Positions 23,994 to 32,811 of a stretch of 64,000 nucleotides of DNA are shown piece after piece. Position numbers and translations under genes: made by a program. A model generated the notes under the pieces. That model was not told where the DNA came from and searched no databases. It saw only the letters and a program-made list of their open reading frames with translations. Numbering within the stretch: the stretch's first letter is position 1; every line of letters starts with the position of its first letter. This DNA comes from Pseudomonas mosselii (GTDB lineage: Bacteria; Pseudomonadota; Gammaproteobacteria; Pseudomonadales; Pseudomonadaceae): contig NZ_VAUO01000014.1 of the NCBI RefSeq assembly GCF_005796105.1, positions 1-64,000 of the forward strand, in the 5' to 3' direction.

Positions 23994-25343
23994 ATGCACA
24001 TTCACATTCTCGGTATCTGCGGCACTTTCATGGGTTCGCTGGCCGTGCTGGCCAAGGAGCTTGGCCACCGCGTCACGGGCTCCGACGCCAATGTTTATCC
24101 CCCCATGAGCACCCAGCTCGAAGCTCAGGGCATCGAACTCACCCAAGGCTATGACCCGGCCCAGCTGGAGCCGGCGCCAGACCTGGTGGTGATCGGCAAC
24201 GCCATGTCGCGGGGTAACCCGGCGGTGGAGTACGTGCTGAACAAGGGCCTGCCCTACGTGTCAGGCCCACAGTGGCTGGCCGACCATGTGCTGCAAGGCC
24301 GCTGGGTGCTGGCGGTGGCCGGGACCCACGGCAAGACCACCACCAGCAGCATGCTGGCGTGGGTGCTCGAACATGCTGGCATGAGCCCAGGCTTCCTGAT
24401 CGGCGGCGTGCCGCAGAACTTCTCGGTGTCCGCACGTCTGGGCGGCACGCCGTTCTTCGTGGTCGAGGCCGACGAGTACGACAGCGCCTTTTTCGATAAG
24501 CGTTCGAAGTTCGTGCACTACCATCCGCGTACCGCGATCCTCAATAACCTTGAGTTCGATCACGCAGACATCTTTCCCGACCTGGCGTCCATCGAGCGGC
24601 AGTTCCACCATTTGGTGCGGACTATTCCGAGCGAAGGCCTGGTCATCCATCCAACCACCGAGCCTGCCTTGGAGCGGGTGATCGGCATGGGCTGCTGGAC
24701 CCCGGTACAAACCACTGGCGAGGGGGGGCAGTGGCAGGCACGCCTGCTCAGCGCCGATGGCTCGCGCTTCGAAGTGCTGTTCGATGGCCAGGTGCAAGGT
24801 GTGGTGGACTGGGCTCTGACTGGCCAGCATAACGTCGCCAACGCATTGGCTACCCTGGCAGCGGCACGCCATGTCGGTGTGGTGCCGGCCATGGGCATCG
24901 ACGGCCTGAGCGCGTTCAAGAGCGTCAAGCGGCGTATGGAGAAGGTCGCCGAGGTGCAGGGCGTGACCATCTATGACGACTTCGCCCACCACCCGACGGC
25001 TATCGCCACCACCCTCGACGGTTTGCGCAAGCGCGTCGGCGAGGCGCCGGTGATCGCGGTGATCGAGCCGCGCTCCAACTCCATGAAGCTCGGCGCCCAC
25101 CGCGCTGGCCTGCCGGAAAGCGTCAACGACGCCGATCAGGTGATCTGGTATGCACCGCCCAATCTCGGTTGGGACCTGGCCGGCACCGCCGCCGAGTGCA
25201 CCGTGCCGAGTATCGTTGCCGACAGCCTTGAGGCAATCATCACGCGTATCAAGGGCCAGGCGCGCCCAGGCACCCATGTGGTGATCATGAGCAACGGCGG
25301 CTTCGGCGGCCTGCACGGCAAACTGGCCGAGGCCCTCCAATGA
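23994..25343 (+). CDS. mpl: UDP-N-acetylmuramate:L-Ala-D-Glu-meso-DAP ligase
   Basis: Murein-recycling ligase that attaches recovered tripeptide to UDP-MurNAc, bypassing MurC, MurD and MurE. 449 residues. The N-terminal Rossmann part opens with MHIHILGICGTFMG, the ATP loop GTHGKTTT lies at 110-117, and later motifs NNLEFDHADIF and YDDFAHHPTAI are standard for Mur ligases of the Mpl type. The ATG at 23994 follows GAGGTCG. It overlaps ubiX by 4 nt (ATGA). Confidence 0.96.
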   Translation: MHIHILGICGTFMGSLAVLAKELGHRVTGSDANVYPPMSTQLEAQGIELTQGYDPAQLEPAPDLVVIGNAMSRGNPAVEYVLNKGLPYVSGPQWLADHVLQGRWVLAVAGTHGKTTTSSMLAWVLEHAGMSPGFLIGGVPQNFSVSARLGGTPFFVVEADEYDSAFFDKRSKFVHYHPRTAILNNLEFDHADIFPDLASIERQFHHLVRTIPSEGLVIHPTTEPALERVIGMGCWTPVQTTGEGGQWQARLLSADGSRFEVLFDGQVQGVVDWALTGQHNVANALATLAAARHVGVVPAMGIDGLSAFKSVKRRMEKVAEVQGVTIYDDFAHHPTAIATTLDGLRKRVGEAPVIAVIEPRSNSMKLGAHRAGLPESVNDADQVIWYAPPNLGWDLAGTAAECTVPSIVADSLEAIITRIKGQARPGTHVVIMSNGGFGGLHGKLAEALQ

Positions 25344-25969
25344 GCGGCCCGGAACGTATCACTTTGGCCATGACCGGCGCCTCCGGGGCGCAGTATGGCC
25401 TGCGCCTGCTCGATTGCCTGGTGCGCGAAGACCGCGAGGTGCACTTTCTTATCTCCAAGGCCGCGCAACTGGTGATGTCCACCGAGACCGACGTGATGCT
25501 GCCGGCCAAGCCCCAGGCCATGCAGGCGTTTCTCACCGAGTATACCGGTGCCGCCGACGGGCAGATCCGCGTGTACGGCAAGGAAGACTGGATGTCGCCG
25601 GTGGCCTCTGGGTCTGGTGCGCCGACGGCGATGGTGGTGGTGCCATGCTCTACCGGCAGCCTGTCGGCGATTGCCAGCGGCGCCTGCAACAACCTGATCG
25701 AACGTGCCGCCGACGTGACGCTGAAGGAGCGCCGCCAGTTGATTCTGGTACCACGTGAGGCGCCGCTGTCGACCATCCACCTGGAAAACATGCTCAAGTT
25801 ATCGCAGATGGGCGCGGTGATCCTGCCGGCAGCGCCGGGGTTTTATCACCAGCCGCAGAGCATCGACGACCTGGTGGACTTTGTCGTGGCGCGCATCCTC
25901 AACCTGCTGAATATTCCACAGGACATGCTGCCGCGCTGGGGCGAGCACCACTACGGGGCTGACGATTGA
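25340..25969 (+). CDS. ubiX: Flavin prenyltransferase
   Basis: Makes prenylated FMN, the cofactor of UbiD decarboxylase in ubiquinone synthesis. 209 residues, usual length. The N-terminal LAMTGASGAQYGLRLL is the flavin-binding start, followed by VVPCSTGSLSAIASGACNNLIERAADVTLKERRQLILVPREAPLS and the late GAVILPAAPGFYHQPQSIDDLVDFVV. Coupled to mpl by a 4-nt overlap. Confidence 0.96.
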   Translation: MSGPERITLAMTGASGAQYGLRLLDCLVREDREVHFLISKAAQLVMSTETDVMLPAKPQAMQAFLTEYTGAADGQIRVYGKEDWMSPVASGSGAPTAMVVVPCSTGSLSAIASGACNNLIERAADVTLKERRQLILVPREAPLSTIHLENMLKLSQMGAVILPAAPGFYHQPQSIDDLVDFVVARILNLLNIPQDMLPRWGEHHYGADD

Positions 25970-26253
25970 AACGCACGCTGCTGGGCTTGCTGATGTGCTG
26001 CACCCTGGGGGGGTGTGCCACGCTACGTACGCTGGATGCCAACAAACCTGGCGCGCCGGTGGTGTATGCCGGCACGCGGCTGGATCTGTATGCGTTGAAC
26101 GGTGGATGCTGCCCGCTGGATCGCTTCGGGGCCGAGGCCCCGGCGTATCCGCGTCTGGATCTGCCAGGGAGCGCGTTGCTGGATACCTTGTTGCTGCCGT
26201 TGTCGCTGCTGACGGCGGCAGGGGTGGGGTTCAATGCCAGGGGCGGGCTGTAG
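25966..26253 (+). CDS. YidQ/YceK-family small lipoprotein
   Basis: 95 residues with a lipoprotein signal (lipobox LGGC, Cys17) and the family pattern YAGTRLDLYALNG followed by LDLPGSALLDTLLLPLSLL and a C-terminal hydrophobic segment. The TTG start at 25966 overlaps the ubiX stop (TTGA), so translation is probably coupled. Function of the family is unknown; envelope location is inferred from the signal. Confidence 0.8.
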   Translation: MKRTLLGLLMCCTLGGCATLRTLDANKPGAPVVYAGTRLDLYALNGGCCPLDRFGAEAPAYPRLDLPGSALLDTLLLPLSLLTAAGVGFNARGGL

Positions 26254-26316
26254 GCTGGCGACAGTCAGCTAATCCTGTTGCCGTTACGTTGTCGCCCCCG
26301 GCAGGGCTCTCGCCGA

Positions 26317-26958
26317 CTACTTGCCCAGCTTGCGTAACTCGTCCGACTCGATCACCCGCACCCCGTCCTCTTCTTCAAGCGCCAAGCGCCACAGCGCCCG
26401 AGCCAGGGTGCAGGCTTCGATTCCACGGTACTTGCCCGGAATCAGCTTGGAGAACGGCGCCGCGAGCGTTTCGCCCAGGCGCGGTTGGATGCGCTCGCCG
26501 AGCAACAGCGAAGGCCGCACGATGGTCAGTTGCGGCCAGTCCTGGTCCTTGAGCGCTTGCTCCATCTCGCCCTTGACCCGGTTGTAGAAGATCGACGACT
26601 TAGGGTCTGCACCCAGCGCACTGACCACCAGCAGATGGCGCGCGCCCATCTCGCGGGCACGCTTGCTGAACGCCACCACCATGTCCAGATCGACCGCGCG
26701 AAACGCCGACTCGGAGCCCGCCTGCTTGAGCGTGGTGCCCAGACAGCAAAAGGCGATATCGACGCGGCCGGCCAGCTGTGGAAGAAACACCGCCGGGTCG
26801 CCCACGGGGTTTTCCAGGTGTGGATGTTCGGCCAGCGGCCGGCGGGTCGGTGCCAGCACACGGCTGATGGTGGGTTCGTTGAGCAACCGGTCGAGCAGGT
26901 GTTCACCTGTCAGACCCGTGGCACCGGCAAGCAGGACATGCTGAGGCGTCAAGTACAT
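26317..26958 (-). CDS. NAD(P)-binding atypical short-chain dehydrogenase
   Basis: 213 residues with a Rossmann start VLLAGATGLTGEHLL (GxxGxxG) and the sequences FCCLGTTLKQAGSE, VDLDMVVAFSKRAREMGARHLLVVSALGAD and FYNRVKGEMEQAL. YNRVK provides the Tyr-x-x-x-Lys pair. It resembles the YbjT/HTATIP2-like group of atypical SDRs, often linked to NADPH sensing or quinone reduction. The substrate cannot be told from the sequence. Confidence 0.85.
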   Translation of the reverse strand: MYLTPQHVLLAGATGLTGEHLLDRLLNEPTISRVLAPTRRPLAEHPHLENPVGDPAVFLPQLAGRVDIAFCCLGTTLKQAGSESAFRAVDLDMVVAFSKRAREMGARHLLVVSALGADPKSSIFYNRVKGEMEQALKDQDWPQLTIVRPSLLLGERIQPRLGETLAAPFSKLIPGKYRGIEACTLARALWRLALEEEDGVRVIESDELRKLGK

Positions 26959-26984
26959 GATGTCTCTCCCTTGTTACACACAGC

Positions 26985-28718
26985 TTAGTGGTCGGCAGGT
27001 GTTTTTGCCTGTTCCACCGGCGCTGGTTGGGCCTCGTTGCGCAGTGCTGTCTCGGCCTGTTGCTTGCGCAGTCGCTGCCAGTGCGCGAGCACTGCCTGCG
27101 GGGCCCAGAGCTGCGGTTCGGAGGCGTCGAATCCTTCTCTTCGCTCTCGTTGGGCAACGCTTTGTCGCGCCAGTTCAAACGCCTGTTTCAGATCGTCCGT
27201 CTGGTTCAGCGCCTGGGCGAACAGGGCGTCGCCGAAATAGGTGAAATCAGCCTCTTCCGAACAGCCGAACGACACCCGGTCAGGTCGGGCGGCGGTCATG
27301 ATCAAGGTTCGTTCATCCTTGAGCGGGGCGATGTAGCCACCGGAATAGCAGGCAGAGATGACAATCACCTTGTCGCGGTTCTTCAGCGGGGCCAGGGCGC
27401 TGGCCAGTTCGTCGGCGGACAGGTCGGCCAATTGCAGGCGCGGCTGGTCGAGCACCAGTTGGTGGTCGGGGCTGCCGTGGCTGGTCAGGTAGACGAATAT
27501 CAGGTCCTCCGGGCCGCTGCGCTCGGCAATCACCCGGGCTGCACGGGACAGGCTTTCGCGGGTGGCCATGGGGCGGTCGGCCATGTGCTCGCGGTGGTTG
27601 ACCAGTGTCACCTGGCCAAGGGCGCCGAAGCGTACCCTGAGCATGTTGCTGACGTAGTCGGCCTCGCGCATGAACACGCTCTGCTGGCCATCGCCGGCCA
27701 CCACCAGGCTGTATAGCTGCACCGGGGGTATCGAGTGCGGCACCTTGGCCAGCGCGTCGTCGAGCAATTTGCCTTGCTTGAGCAAGGCCAGGTCCAGCGG
27801 GTCGGGCAGCAATTTGCCCTTGTCGTCGCGCACGCGCACGCCGTTGACCCAGTAGCCGGCCTCGAGACGGCCATCGGGGTGGGTCAGCCGGCCATTTCCC
27901 TGGTAGACGTCGTCGGCGAAACCACCGCTGAATTCGCTGCCGTCGGCCAGTTGCAGGGTGCCCTTGCCATTGAAGCGCCAGTCGCGGAAACCGCCCTTGT
28001 AGTGGCTGCCGTCGCTGCCCAGCAGTTCGCCTTCGCCGGTGAGCGAACCGTCCTTGAAATCGCCGATCCAGACATCGCCGTCGACGTTTTCGTAACGCCC
28101 ACGGCCTTGCAGGTGGTTGTCCTTGAATTCGCCGATGTACTGCTCGCCGTCGGCGCTGTCGTAGGTGCCGGCCCCTTGCAACTGGCCGTCGATGAAGTGG
28201 CCACTGAAGCGGTTGCCGGCAGCATCGCTGCGCACCCCAGCGCCATTCGGTTTGCCGTTGGCGAACAGGCCTTGGTAGCGGCTGCCGTCGGCCAGCTCAA
28301 GCAGGCCGGCGCCGTTGTACTGGTCGTCCTTGAACTGGCCACGGTAGGTCTGGTCGTGCTGTTTGAGGGTGCCTTCGCCGTCGCGTCGGCCCTGCTTGAA
28401 GGTGCCCGCGTAGTGGCTGTCCGGTGTATTCAACTCGCCCAGGCCTTGGAACAGGCCTGCGCTGAACTGGCCACGGTAGATCTCGCCGTTGCTGCCGTGC
28501 CACTCGCCCTGGCCATGCCATTGACCATCCTTGAAGCCGCCGGCGTACCAACTGCCGTTGGGATAGTCGATGCGGCCTTCGCCTTGCAGCAAGCCGTCGA
28601 CGACCTGGCCCCGGTAACGCCCGCCATCGGGCAGGCGTGCATCGGGTGGCGACAGGGGTTCACCTTCGCCACAGGCAGCGAGCAGCAGGGCAAGGGTCAG
28701 GGGCAGCAGTGGGCGCAT
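26985..28718 (-). CDS. MORN-repeat lipoprotein with C13 (legumain-like) peptidase domain
   Basis: 577 residues: lipoprotein signal (LLLAAC, Cys16), then about eleven MORN-type repeats of roughly 23 residues (34-290; GxYxGxFxxGxxxGxG pattern, e.g. YRGQFKDDQYNGAG), then a cysteine-protease domain from about 330. The catalytic His is in LTSHGSP (H414) and Cys in ISACYSGGY (C457), the clan CD arrangement of legumain and caspases. A basic, Gln-rich tail follows. The partner and substrate are unknown. The combination of a MORN stalk with a caspase-fold protease on an envelope lipoprotein suggests a surface- or envelope-sensing protease. Confidence 0.85.
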   Translation of the reverse strand: MRPLLPLTLALLLAACGEGEPLSPPDARLPDGGRYRGQVVDGLLQGEGRIDYPNGSWYAGGFKDGQWHGQGEWHGSNGEIYRGQFSAGLFQGLGELNTPDSHYAGTFKQGRRDGEGTLKQHDQTYRGQFKDDQYNGAGLLELADGSRYQGLFANGKPNGAGVRSDAAGNRFSGHFIDGQLQGAGTYDSADGEQYIGEFKDNHLQGRGRYENVDGDVWIGDFKDGSLTGEGELLGSDGSHYKGGFRDWRFNGKGTLQLADGSEFSGGFADDVYQGNGRLTHPDGRLEAGYWVNGVRVRDDKGKLLPDPLDLALLKQGKLLDDALAKVPHSIPPVQLYSLVVAGDGQQSVFMREADYVSNMLRVRFGALGQVTLVNHREHMADRPMATRESLSRAARVIAERSGPEDLIFVYLTSHGSPDHQLVLDQPRLQLADLSADELASALAPLKNRDKVIVISACYSGGYIAPLKDERTLIMTAARPDRVSFGCSEEADFTYFGDALFAQALNQTDDLKQAFELARQSVAQRERREGFDASEPQLWAPQAVLAHWQRLRKQQAETALRNEAQPAPVEQAKTPADH

Positions 28719-28833
28719 GTTGGTGTCCGGCGAAACGATGCGCCGAGTATGCCGTACTGGCCTTATCGCAGGCTATCGCCAGCACCCACAGGTCCAGCGC
28801 GGCTCGATCCTGTGGGCGCAACCCCGGCGCGGC

Positions 28834-29289
28834 TCAGACGAAGCAGAGCGAGAGCGGCTCGGCGATGTAGGCAGGTTTCTCCTCGCCTTCGATTTCCAGG
28901 GTTGCGGTGACCTTGAGCAGCCACTGCCCGGGCTTTTTCTCGATGGCGTCGGTCAGCTCGACTTTCAGGCGCACCTGGCTGTCGACTTTTACCGGTTGAA
29001 TGAAGCGCACGCTGTCCAGGCCATAGTTGACTGCCATCTTCAGCCCCTCGGGCAGCACCAGGATATCTTCCATCAGCTTAGGGATCAGCGACAGGGTCAG
29101 GAAACCATGGGCGATGGTGGTGCCGAATGGGGTCTTGGCGGCTTTGACGGGATCAACGTGGATGAACTGGAAATCGCCGGTGGCTTCGGCGAACAGGTTG
29201 ATGCGCTGCTGGTCGATCTTCAGCCAGTCGGAACGTCCCAACTCCTTGCCAACGTACTGCGAAAGCTCTGTAACCGGTACATAGGGCAT
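28834..29289 (-). CDS. MaoC-like (R)-specific enoyl-CoA hydratase family protein
   Basis: 151 residues forming a single hot-dog fold. The hydratase-2 motif is clear: FAEATGDFQFIHVDPVKAAKTPFGTTIAHGFLTLSL, with catalytic Asp and His at the DF..IH positions. The ATG at 29289 with CAGGAG upstream is preferred to an in-frame start 22 codons earlier. Likely substrates are enoyl-CoAs, possibly feeding PHA precursors, but the context does not decide this. Confidence 0.88.
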   Translation of the reverse strand: MPYVPVTELSQYVGKELGRSDWLKIDQQRINLFAEATGDFQFIHVDPVKAAKTPFGTTIAHGFLTLSLIPKLMEDILVLPEGLKMAVNYGLDSVRFIQPVKVDSQVRLKVELTDAIEKKPGQWLLKVTATLEIEGEEKPAYIAEPLSLCFV

Positions 29290-29437
29290 CGCGACTCTCC
29301 TGAGTGTCATTTGGTACGAGGGTGCAAGATCAGCACGCCGAACCGATTCAGTCAAGTTGGCCGTTTTTCGGCGAATATCGCCTTATAGCCAGTTGCTTAG
29401 CGTGCTTATAATGGCCGCCTGCTTTCAGGAGGTCCGT

Positions 29438-29800
29438 ATGCTGTTGCGTGGTTTGACCTGGCTGGTGCTGTTCCAGCTGCTTGGGACAGCGATCAATCAC
29501 CTGTTCCTGCACATCCTGCCCGGGCCGATCATCGGCCTATTGCTGCTGCTGGCCTACCTGATGCTGCGTGGCGAAGTGGGCAAGCCGCTCAACGAGGCAG
29601 CCAGCAGCCTGTTGCGCTATCTGCCGCTGCTGCTGGTGCCACCGGCGGTGGGGGTGATGGTGTACGCCCGCGACATCGCCGCAGATTTCTGGGCCATCGT
29701 CGGCGCGCTGTTCATCTCGTGTCTGGCGACGATGGTGTTCGTCGGCGTGTTGATGCAGAAGCTCATTCATCGCCAGGGGCGGCGTGAGGAGCAACCATGA
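29438..29800 (+). CDS. CidA/LrgA-family membrane protein
   Basis: 120-residue protein with four hydrophobic spans and the family motif PGPIIGLLLLLAYL, followed by LRYLPLLLVPPAVGVM. Holin-like by family; in other bacteria it works with LrgB in controlling murein hydrolase activity or in pyruvate and fermentation-product transport. AGGAGG precedes the ATG at 29438. It overlaps lrgB by 4 nt. Confidence 0.88.
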   Translation: MLLRGLTWLVLFQLLGTAINHLFLHILPGPIIGLLLLLAYLMLRGEVGKPLNEAASSLLRYLPLLLVPPAVGVMVYARDIAADFWAIVGALFISCLATMVFVGVLMQKLIHRQGRREEQP

Positions 29801-30513
29801 ACCTCGACTGGCACGGCGCGCTGGAGGCTGTCATCCACCACCCGCTGTTCGGCATCGGCATCACTCTGGCGGCGTATCAGTTGGTGCTGGGAGCCTACGA
29901 GAAAACCCGCTGGATCTTCTTGCAGCCGGTACTGGTGTCGATGCTAGTGGTGATTGGCATCCTACTGGTGTGCGGCATCGACTACGCCGAGTATCGCAAG
30001 AGCACCGAAATCATGAACATCCTGCTCGGGCCTGCCACCGTGGCCTTGGCAGTACCGCTGTACCTGAACTTGCGGCGCATTCGCCAGTTGTTCTGGCCGA
30101 CATTTACTACGCTGGTAGTCGGAGGCCTGTTCGCCACCGTGGCGTGCCTGGCGCTGGGCTGGTGGTTTGGCGCCGAGCACATGATCCTGATGACCATGGC
30201 GCCCAAGTCGGTCACCTCGCCGATTGCCATGCTGGTTGCCGAGCAGATTGGCGGCGTGGCGGCGTTGGCGGCAGTGTTCGTGTTGATCACCGGGGTGATC
30301 GGGGCGATCTTCGGCCCTGCGCTGCTCAGCCGTTTTGGTGTGCTCAGCCCTGAAGCACGGGGCATGGCCCTTGGGGTTACTGCGCATGCCGTGGGCACTT
30401 CGGTGGCCCTGCAAGAAGGTGATGAATGTGGCGCCTTCGCCGCGCTGGCGATGAGCCTGATGGGGGTGGCCACAGCGGTGTTCCTGCCGTTGGCGGTCAG
30501 CCTGGTTGTTTGA
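29797..30513 (+). CDS. lrgB: LrgB-family membrane protein
   Basis: 238 residues and multiple spans. Family sequences include LLGPATVALAVPLYLNLRRI, MTMAPKSVTSPIAMLVAEQIGG, RGMALGVTAHAVGTSVALQEGDECGAFAALAMSLMGV. Partner of the LrgA-like protein encoded just upstream with an ATGA overlap. The pair is usually linked to cell-lysis control or organic acid transport. Confidence 0.93.
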   Translation: MNLDWHGALEAVIHHPLFGIGITLAAYQLVLGAYEKTRWIFLQPVLVSMLVVIGILLVCGIDYAEYRKSTEIMNILLGPATVALAVPLYLNLRRIRQLFWPTFTTLVVGGLFATVACLALGWWFGAEHMILMTMAPKSVTSPIAMLVAEQIGGVAALAAVFVLITGVIGAIFGPALLSRFGVLSPEARGMALGVTAHAVGTSVALQEGDECGAFAALAMSLMGVATAVFLPLAVSLVV

Positions 30514-30522
30514 GGAATCGTG

Positions 30523-31113
30523 ATGACGCTACCGCTGTTTCCCCTCAATACCGTGCTGTTTCCCGGTTGCCTGCTCGATTTGCAGATTTTCGAGGCGCGC
30601 TACCTGGACATGATTGGCCGCTGCATGAAGCAGGGCGAAGGCTTTGGCGTGGTGTGCATCCTCGAAGGCGAGCAGGTGGGCAAGGCTCCACCTGCGGTGG
30701 CATCGGTGGGCTGCGAGGCGGTGATTCGTGACTTCGTGCAGCAGGATAACGGCTTGCTGGGCATTCGGGTCGAGGGTGTGCGGCGCTTTCGCGTGGCGCA
30801 GACCGAGGTGCGCAAGGACCAATTGCTGGTCGGCCAGGTGCATTGGCTGCCGGAGCAGGCCGACAGCCCCTTGATCGAGCAAGACGACGACCTGCTAGCG
30901 CTTCTGGTGGCACTGGGCGAGCATCCCATGGTCGAGGCGCTGGACATGCCGCGCGACGTTGACGGGCGCCAGGCGCTGGCCAACCAGCTGGCCTACCTGC
31001 TGCCGTTCATGGAGGAAGACAAGCTCGACTTGCTGGCGATGGACTCACCGCAATTGCGGCTTGAGGCGATCCAGACCCTGTTGGAACGGATCCAGGGCGA
31101 GTTGTTTGCCTGA
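30523..31113 (+). CDS. Lon N-terminal substrate-binding domain protein
   Basis: 196 residues consisting only of a Lon-N-like (LAN/PUA-like) domain: LPLFPLNTVLFPGCLLDLQIFEARYLDM is the signature start, and no ATPase or protease follows. The ATG at 30523 is next to an in-frame GTG at 30520; GAGGAA serves either. Stand-alone LonN proteins are widespread in proteobacteria, with an adaptor role inferred but not established. It lies 9 nt after lrgB and may share its transcript. Confidence 0.85.
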   Translation: MTLPLFPLNTVLFPGCLLDLQIFEARYLDMIGRCMKQGEGFGVVCILEGEQVGKAPPAVASVGCEAVIRDFVQQDNGLLGIRVEGVRRFRVAQTEVRKDQLLVGQVHWLPEQADSPLIEQDDDLLALLVALGEHPMVEALDMPRDVDGRQALANQLAYLLPFMEEDKLDLLAMDSPQLRLEAIQTLLERIQGELFA

Positions 31114-31122
31114 CCACGATCT

Positions 31123-31247
31123 CCTGTAGGAGCGGCCTTGCCGGAGCGCCGGACCGGCCGGAAAGGGCTGCGCAGCAGCCCCGGCAATTTTGCATGAGGC
31201 CGCAATCCTGGGGCCGCTACGCGCCCCTTTCGCGACACAAGGCCGCT
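31123..31247. repeat. REP pair downstream of the Lon-N gene
   Basis: cctgtaggagcggccttg at the left and caaggccgctctcatag at the right face each other around a GC-rich centre with small internal hairpins. It begins 9 nt after the Lon-N stop and may end its transcript. Its right arm merges with the inverted composite repeat. Confidence 0.8.
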
Positions 31248-31476
31248 CTCATAGAACTACACATAACTTGTTGATTTAGAAGGAATCTGTGGGGGGCGGG
31301 CTTGCCGGAGTGCCGGACCACCGCGAACACCGGCAAAGCCGGTGCCATCCACCGAGTCGCCTGCTTCGCGGGCAAGTCGGGGCGCCGAGCCGCCGCTCCC
31401 ACAGGGTACGCGGAGCGCTTGCGAAATCAGTTCTCTGCGCGACAGCGCAGCCCAAAGGGCTGGGTGATCTCCTACA
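31231..31476. repeat. Composite REP-containing repeat, copy 2 (inverted)
   Basis: Read as reverse complement this gives the same order as 15380-15594: tgtaggagatcacccagccc, gctgcgctgtcgcgcagagaactgatttcgcaagcgct, cgtaccctgtgggagcgg, a REP with the ccggtgccatccaccg spacer, then aagttatgtgtagttctatgagagcggcc. It fills the gap between the Lon-N gene and the DedA-PAP2 gene; nothing coding is seen. Confidence 0.85.
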
Positions 31477-31492
31477 GGGATTTGCGCTCGGT

Positions 31493-32809
31493 TCAATACT
31501 GGTACCGCAACAACGCCTTGGGCAGCGCATGCAGCGCAAAGAATGACAGCAACGCGATGCACGCCGGCAAGACCAGCCACCACACCCGTTGCGACAACGC
31601 CGTGAGCGGCTGGCGGTATTGCACCAGGGTTAGGCTCAACGCACACACGCAGCAGGCCAGCAGCGCGCCTGCGAGAATGTCGGTGGGCCAGTGCACCCCC
31701 AGGTACACCCGCGACAGGGCAATCGAAAGTGCGGGAATGCAGCCCAGCAGCACCCAGGTCAGGCGCATGCGCGGGGGTTGGCCGCGCCCGGCCAGTACCG
31801 CCAGCACCAGGAAAAACGCGAACGACGCCGAACTGTGGCCGCTGGGCATGCTGTAGCTGGTTAGCGGGTCGCTCAGCACTTCGGGGCGGGCGCGGGCGAA
31901 CAACCATTTCAACGTGCCGTTGGCGGTCGCCGTGCCGATCAGTGCGGCGCCGGCGAACAGCGCGTGACGCCATTGCCGGGCCAGCAGCAGCAGGCCGGTC
32001 AGCAGGCCGCCCAGGAAGAACTGGGTGCGGAAATCACCCAGACGGGTCACGACCACCACGATGCTGTCGATGGCCTGGCTGCGGTGTTCCTGCACCAAGG
32101 TCATCACGCCTTGGTCAAAGGCGCTCAGGTATGGCCAGCCGATGAACAGCGCGGCCACAGCCACGCCGCTCATGGCCGTGATCAGCCGGGTGCCGTGGCG
32201 CTGGTCGCGAATACTGCTGTTCAGGCTCAGGCCAATCAGCACCGCCAGGGTGCCGAACACGATGCCAGCGTCCAGCCAGAAGCCCTCCGGCAGTGGCAGG
32301 CGCATGGCCGCACCGGTGGCCCAGCCCGGCAGCAGGTAGGCGACCGACCAGCCAGCGCCGGCCACCAGGCTGACGGCGATAAAGCGAGGCAGCGGCATGT
32401 CGCACATGCCGGCGACCATTGGCAGCATCGGCCGCAGCGGCCCAATGAAGCGGCCTACCAGCAGGCTGGCGATGCCGTAGCGCTGGAAGTACGCCTCGGC
32501 CCTGCCGATCCATTCGGGGTGGTCGCGCAGCAGTGGCAGGCGGCGAATGTTCTGGTGGAAATACTTGCCCACCGCGTACGACAACGCATCGCCCAGCACC
32601 CCGCCGAGAAAGCCCAGCAGCAGCGTTTCACCCAGACTGAAGGTGCCACTGCCTGCGAGCACCGCTACGGCGAACAGCAATACGGTGCCCGGCACGATGA
32701 TGCCGGCGATGGCCAGGCACTCGATGCATGCCACCAGGAAAATTGCCAGGCCAAGCCACTGAGGGTTGGCGCTGAGCCAGCCGGTCAGGCTGTCGATCCA
32801 TTCGCCCAT
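31493..32809 (-). CDS. DedA-PAP2 fusion membrane phosphatase
   Basis: 438 residues joining two domains. The first 200 or so form a DedA protein (LAIAGIIVPGTVLLF, GDALSYAVGKYFHQ, FQRYGIASLLVGRFIGPLRPMLPMVAGM). The rest is a PAP2 lipid phosphatase with KWLFARARPEV (KxxxxxxRP), SMPSGHSSAS and SRVYLGVHWPTDILAG, all three catalytic motifs intact. Undecaprenyl-diphosphate or phosphatidic acid are likely lipid substrates by family. The ATG at 32809 lies 2 nt after the mag-type glycosylase stop. Confidence 0.92.
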   Translation of the reverse strand: MGEWIDSLTGWLSANPQWLGLAIFLVACIECLAIAGIIVPGTVLLFAVAVLAGSGTFSLGETLLLGFLGGVLGDALSYAVGKYFHQNIRRLPLLRDHPEWIGRAEAYFQRYGIASLLVGRFIGPLRPMLPMVAGMCDMPLPRFIAVSLVAGAGWSVAYLLPGWATGAAMRLPLPEGFWLDAGIVFGTLAVLIGLSLNSSIRDQRHGTRLITAMSGVAVAALFIGWPYLSAFDQGVMTLVQEHRSQAIDSIVVVVTRLGDFRTQFFLGGLLTGLLLLARQWRHALFAGAALIGTATANGTLKWLFARARPEVLSDPLTSYSMPSGHSSASFAFFLVLAVLAGRGQPPRMRLTWVLLGCIPALSIALSRVYLGVHWPTDILAGALLACCVCALSLTLVQYRQPLTALSQRVWWLVLPACIALLSFFALHALPKALLRYQY

Positions 32810-32811
32810 GT

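Noticed and set aside
29357..29437. N-terminal extension of the LrgA-like protein
   Set aside because: The upstream ATG lacks an SD, whereas AGGAGG precedes 29438; the extension is not typical of the family.
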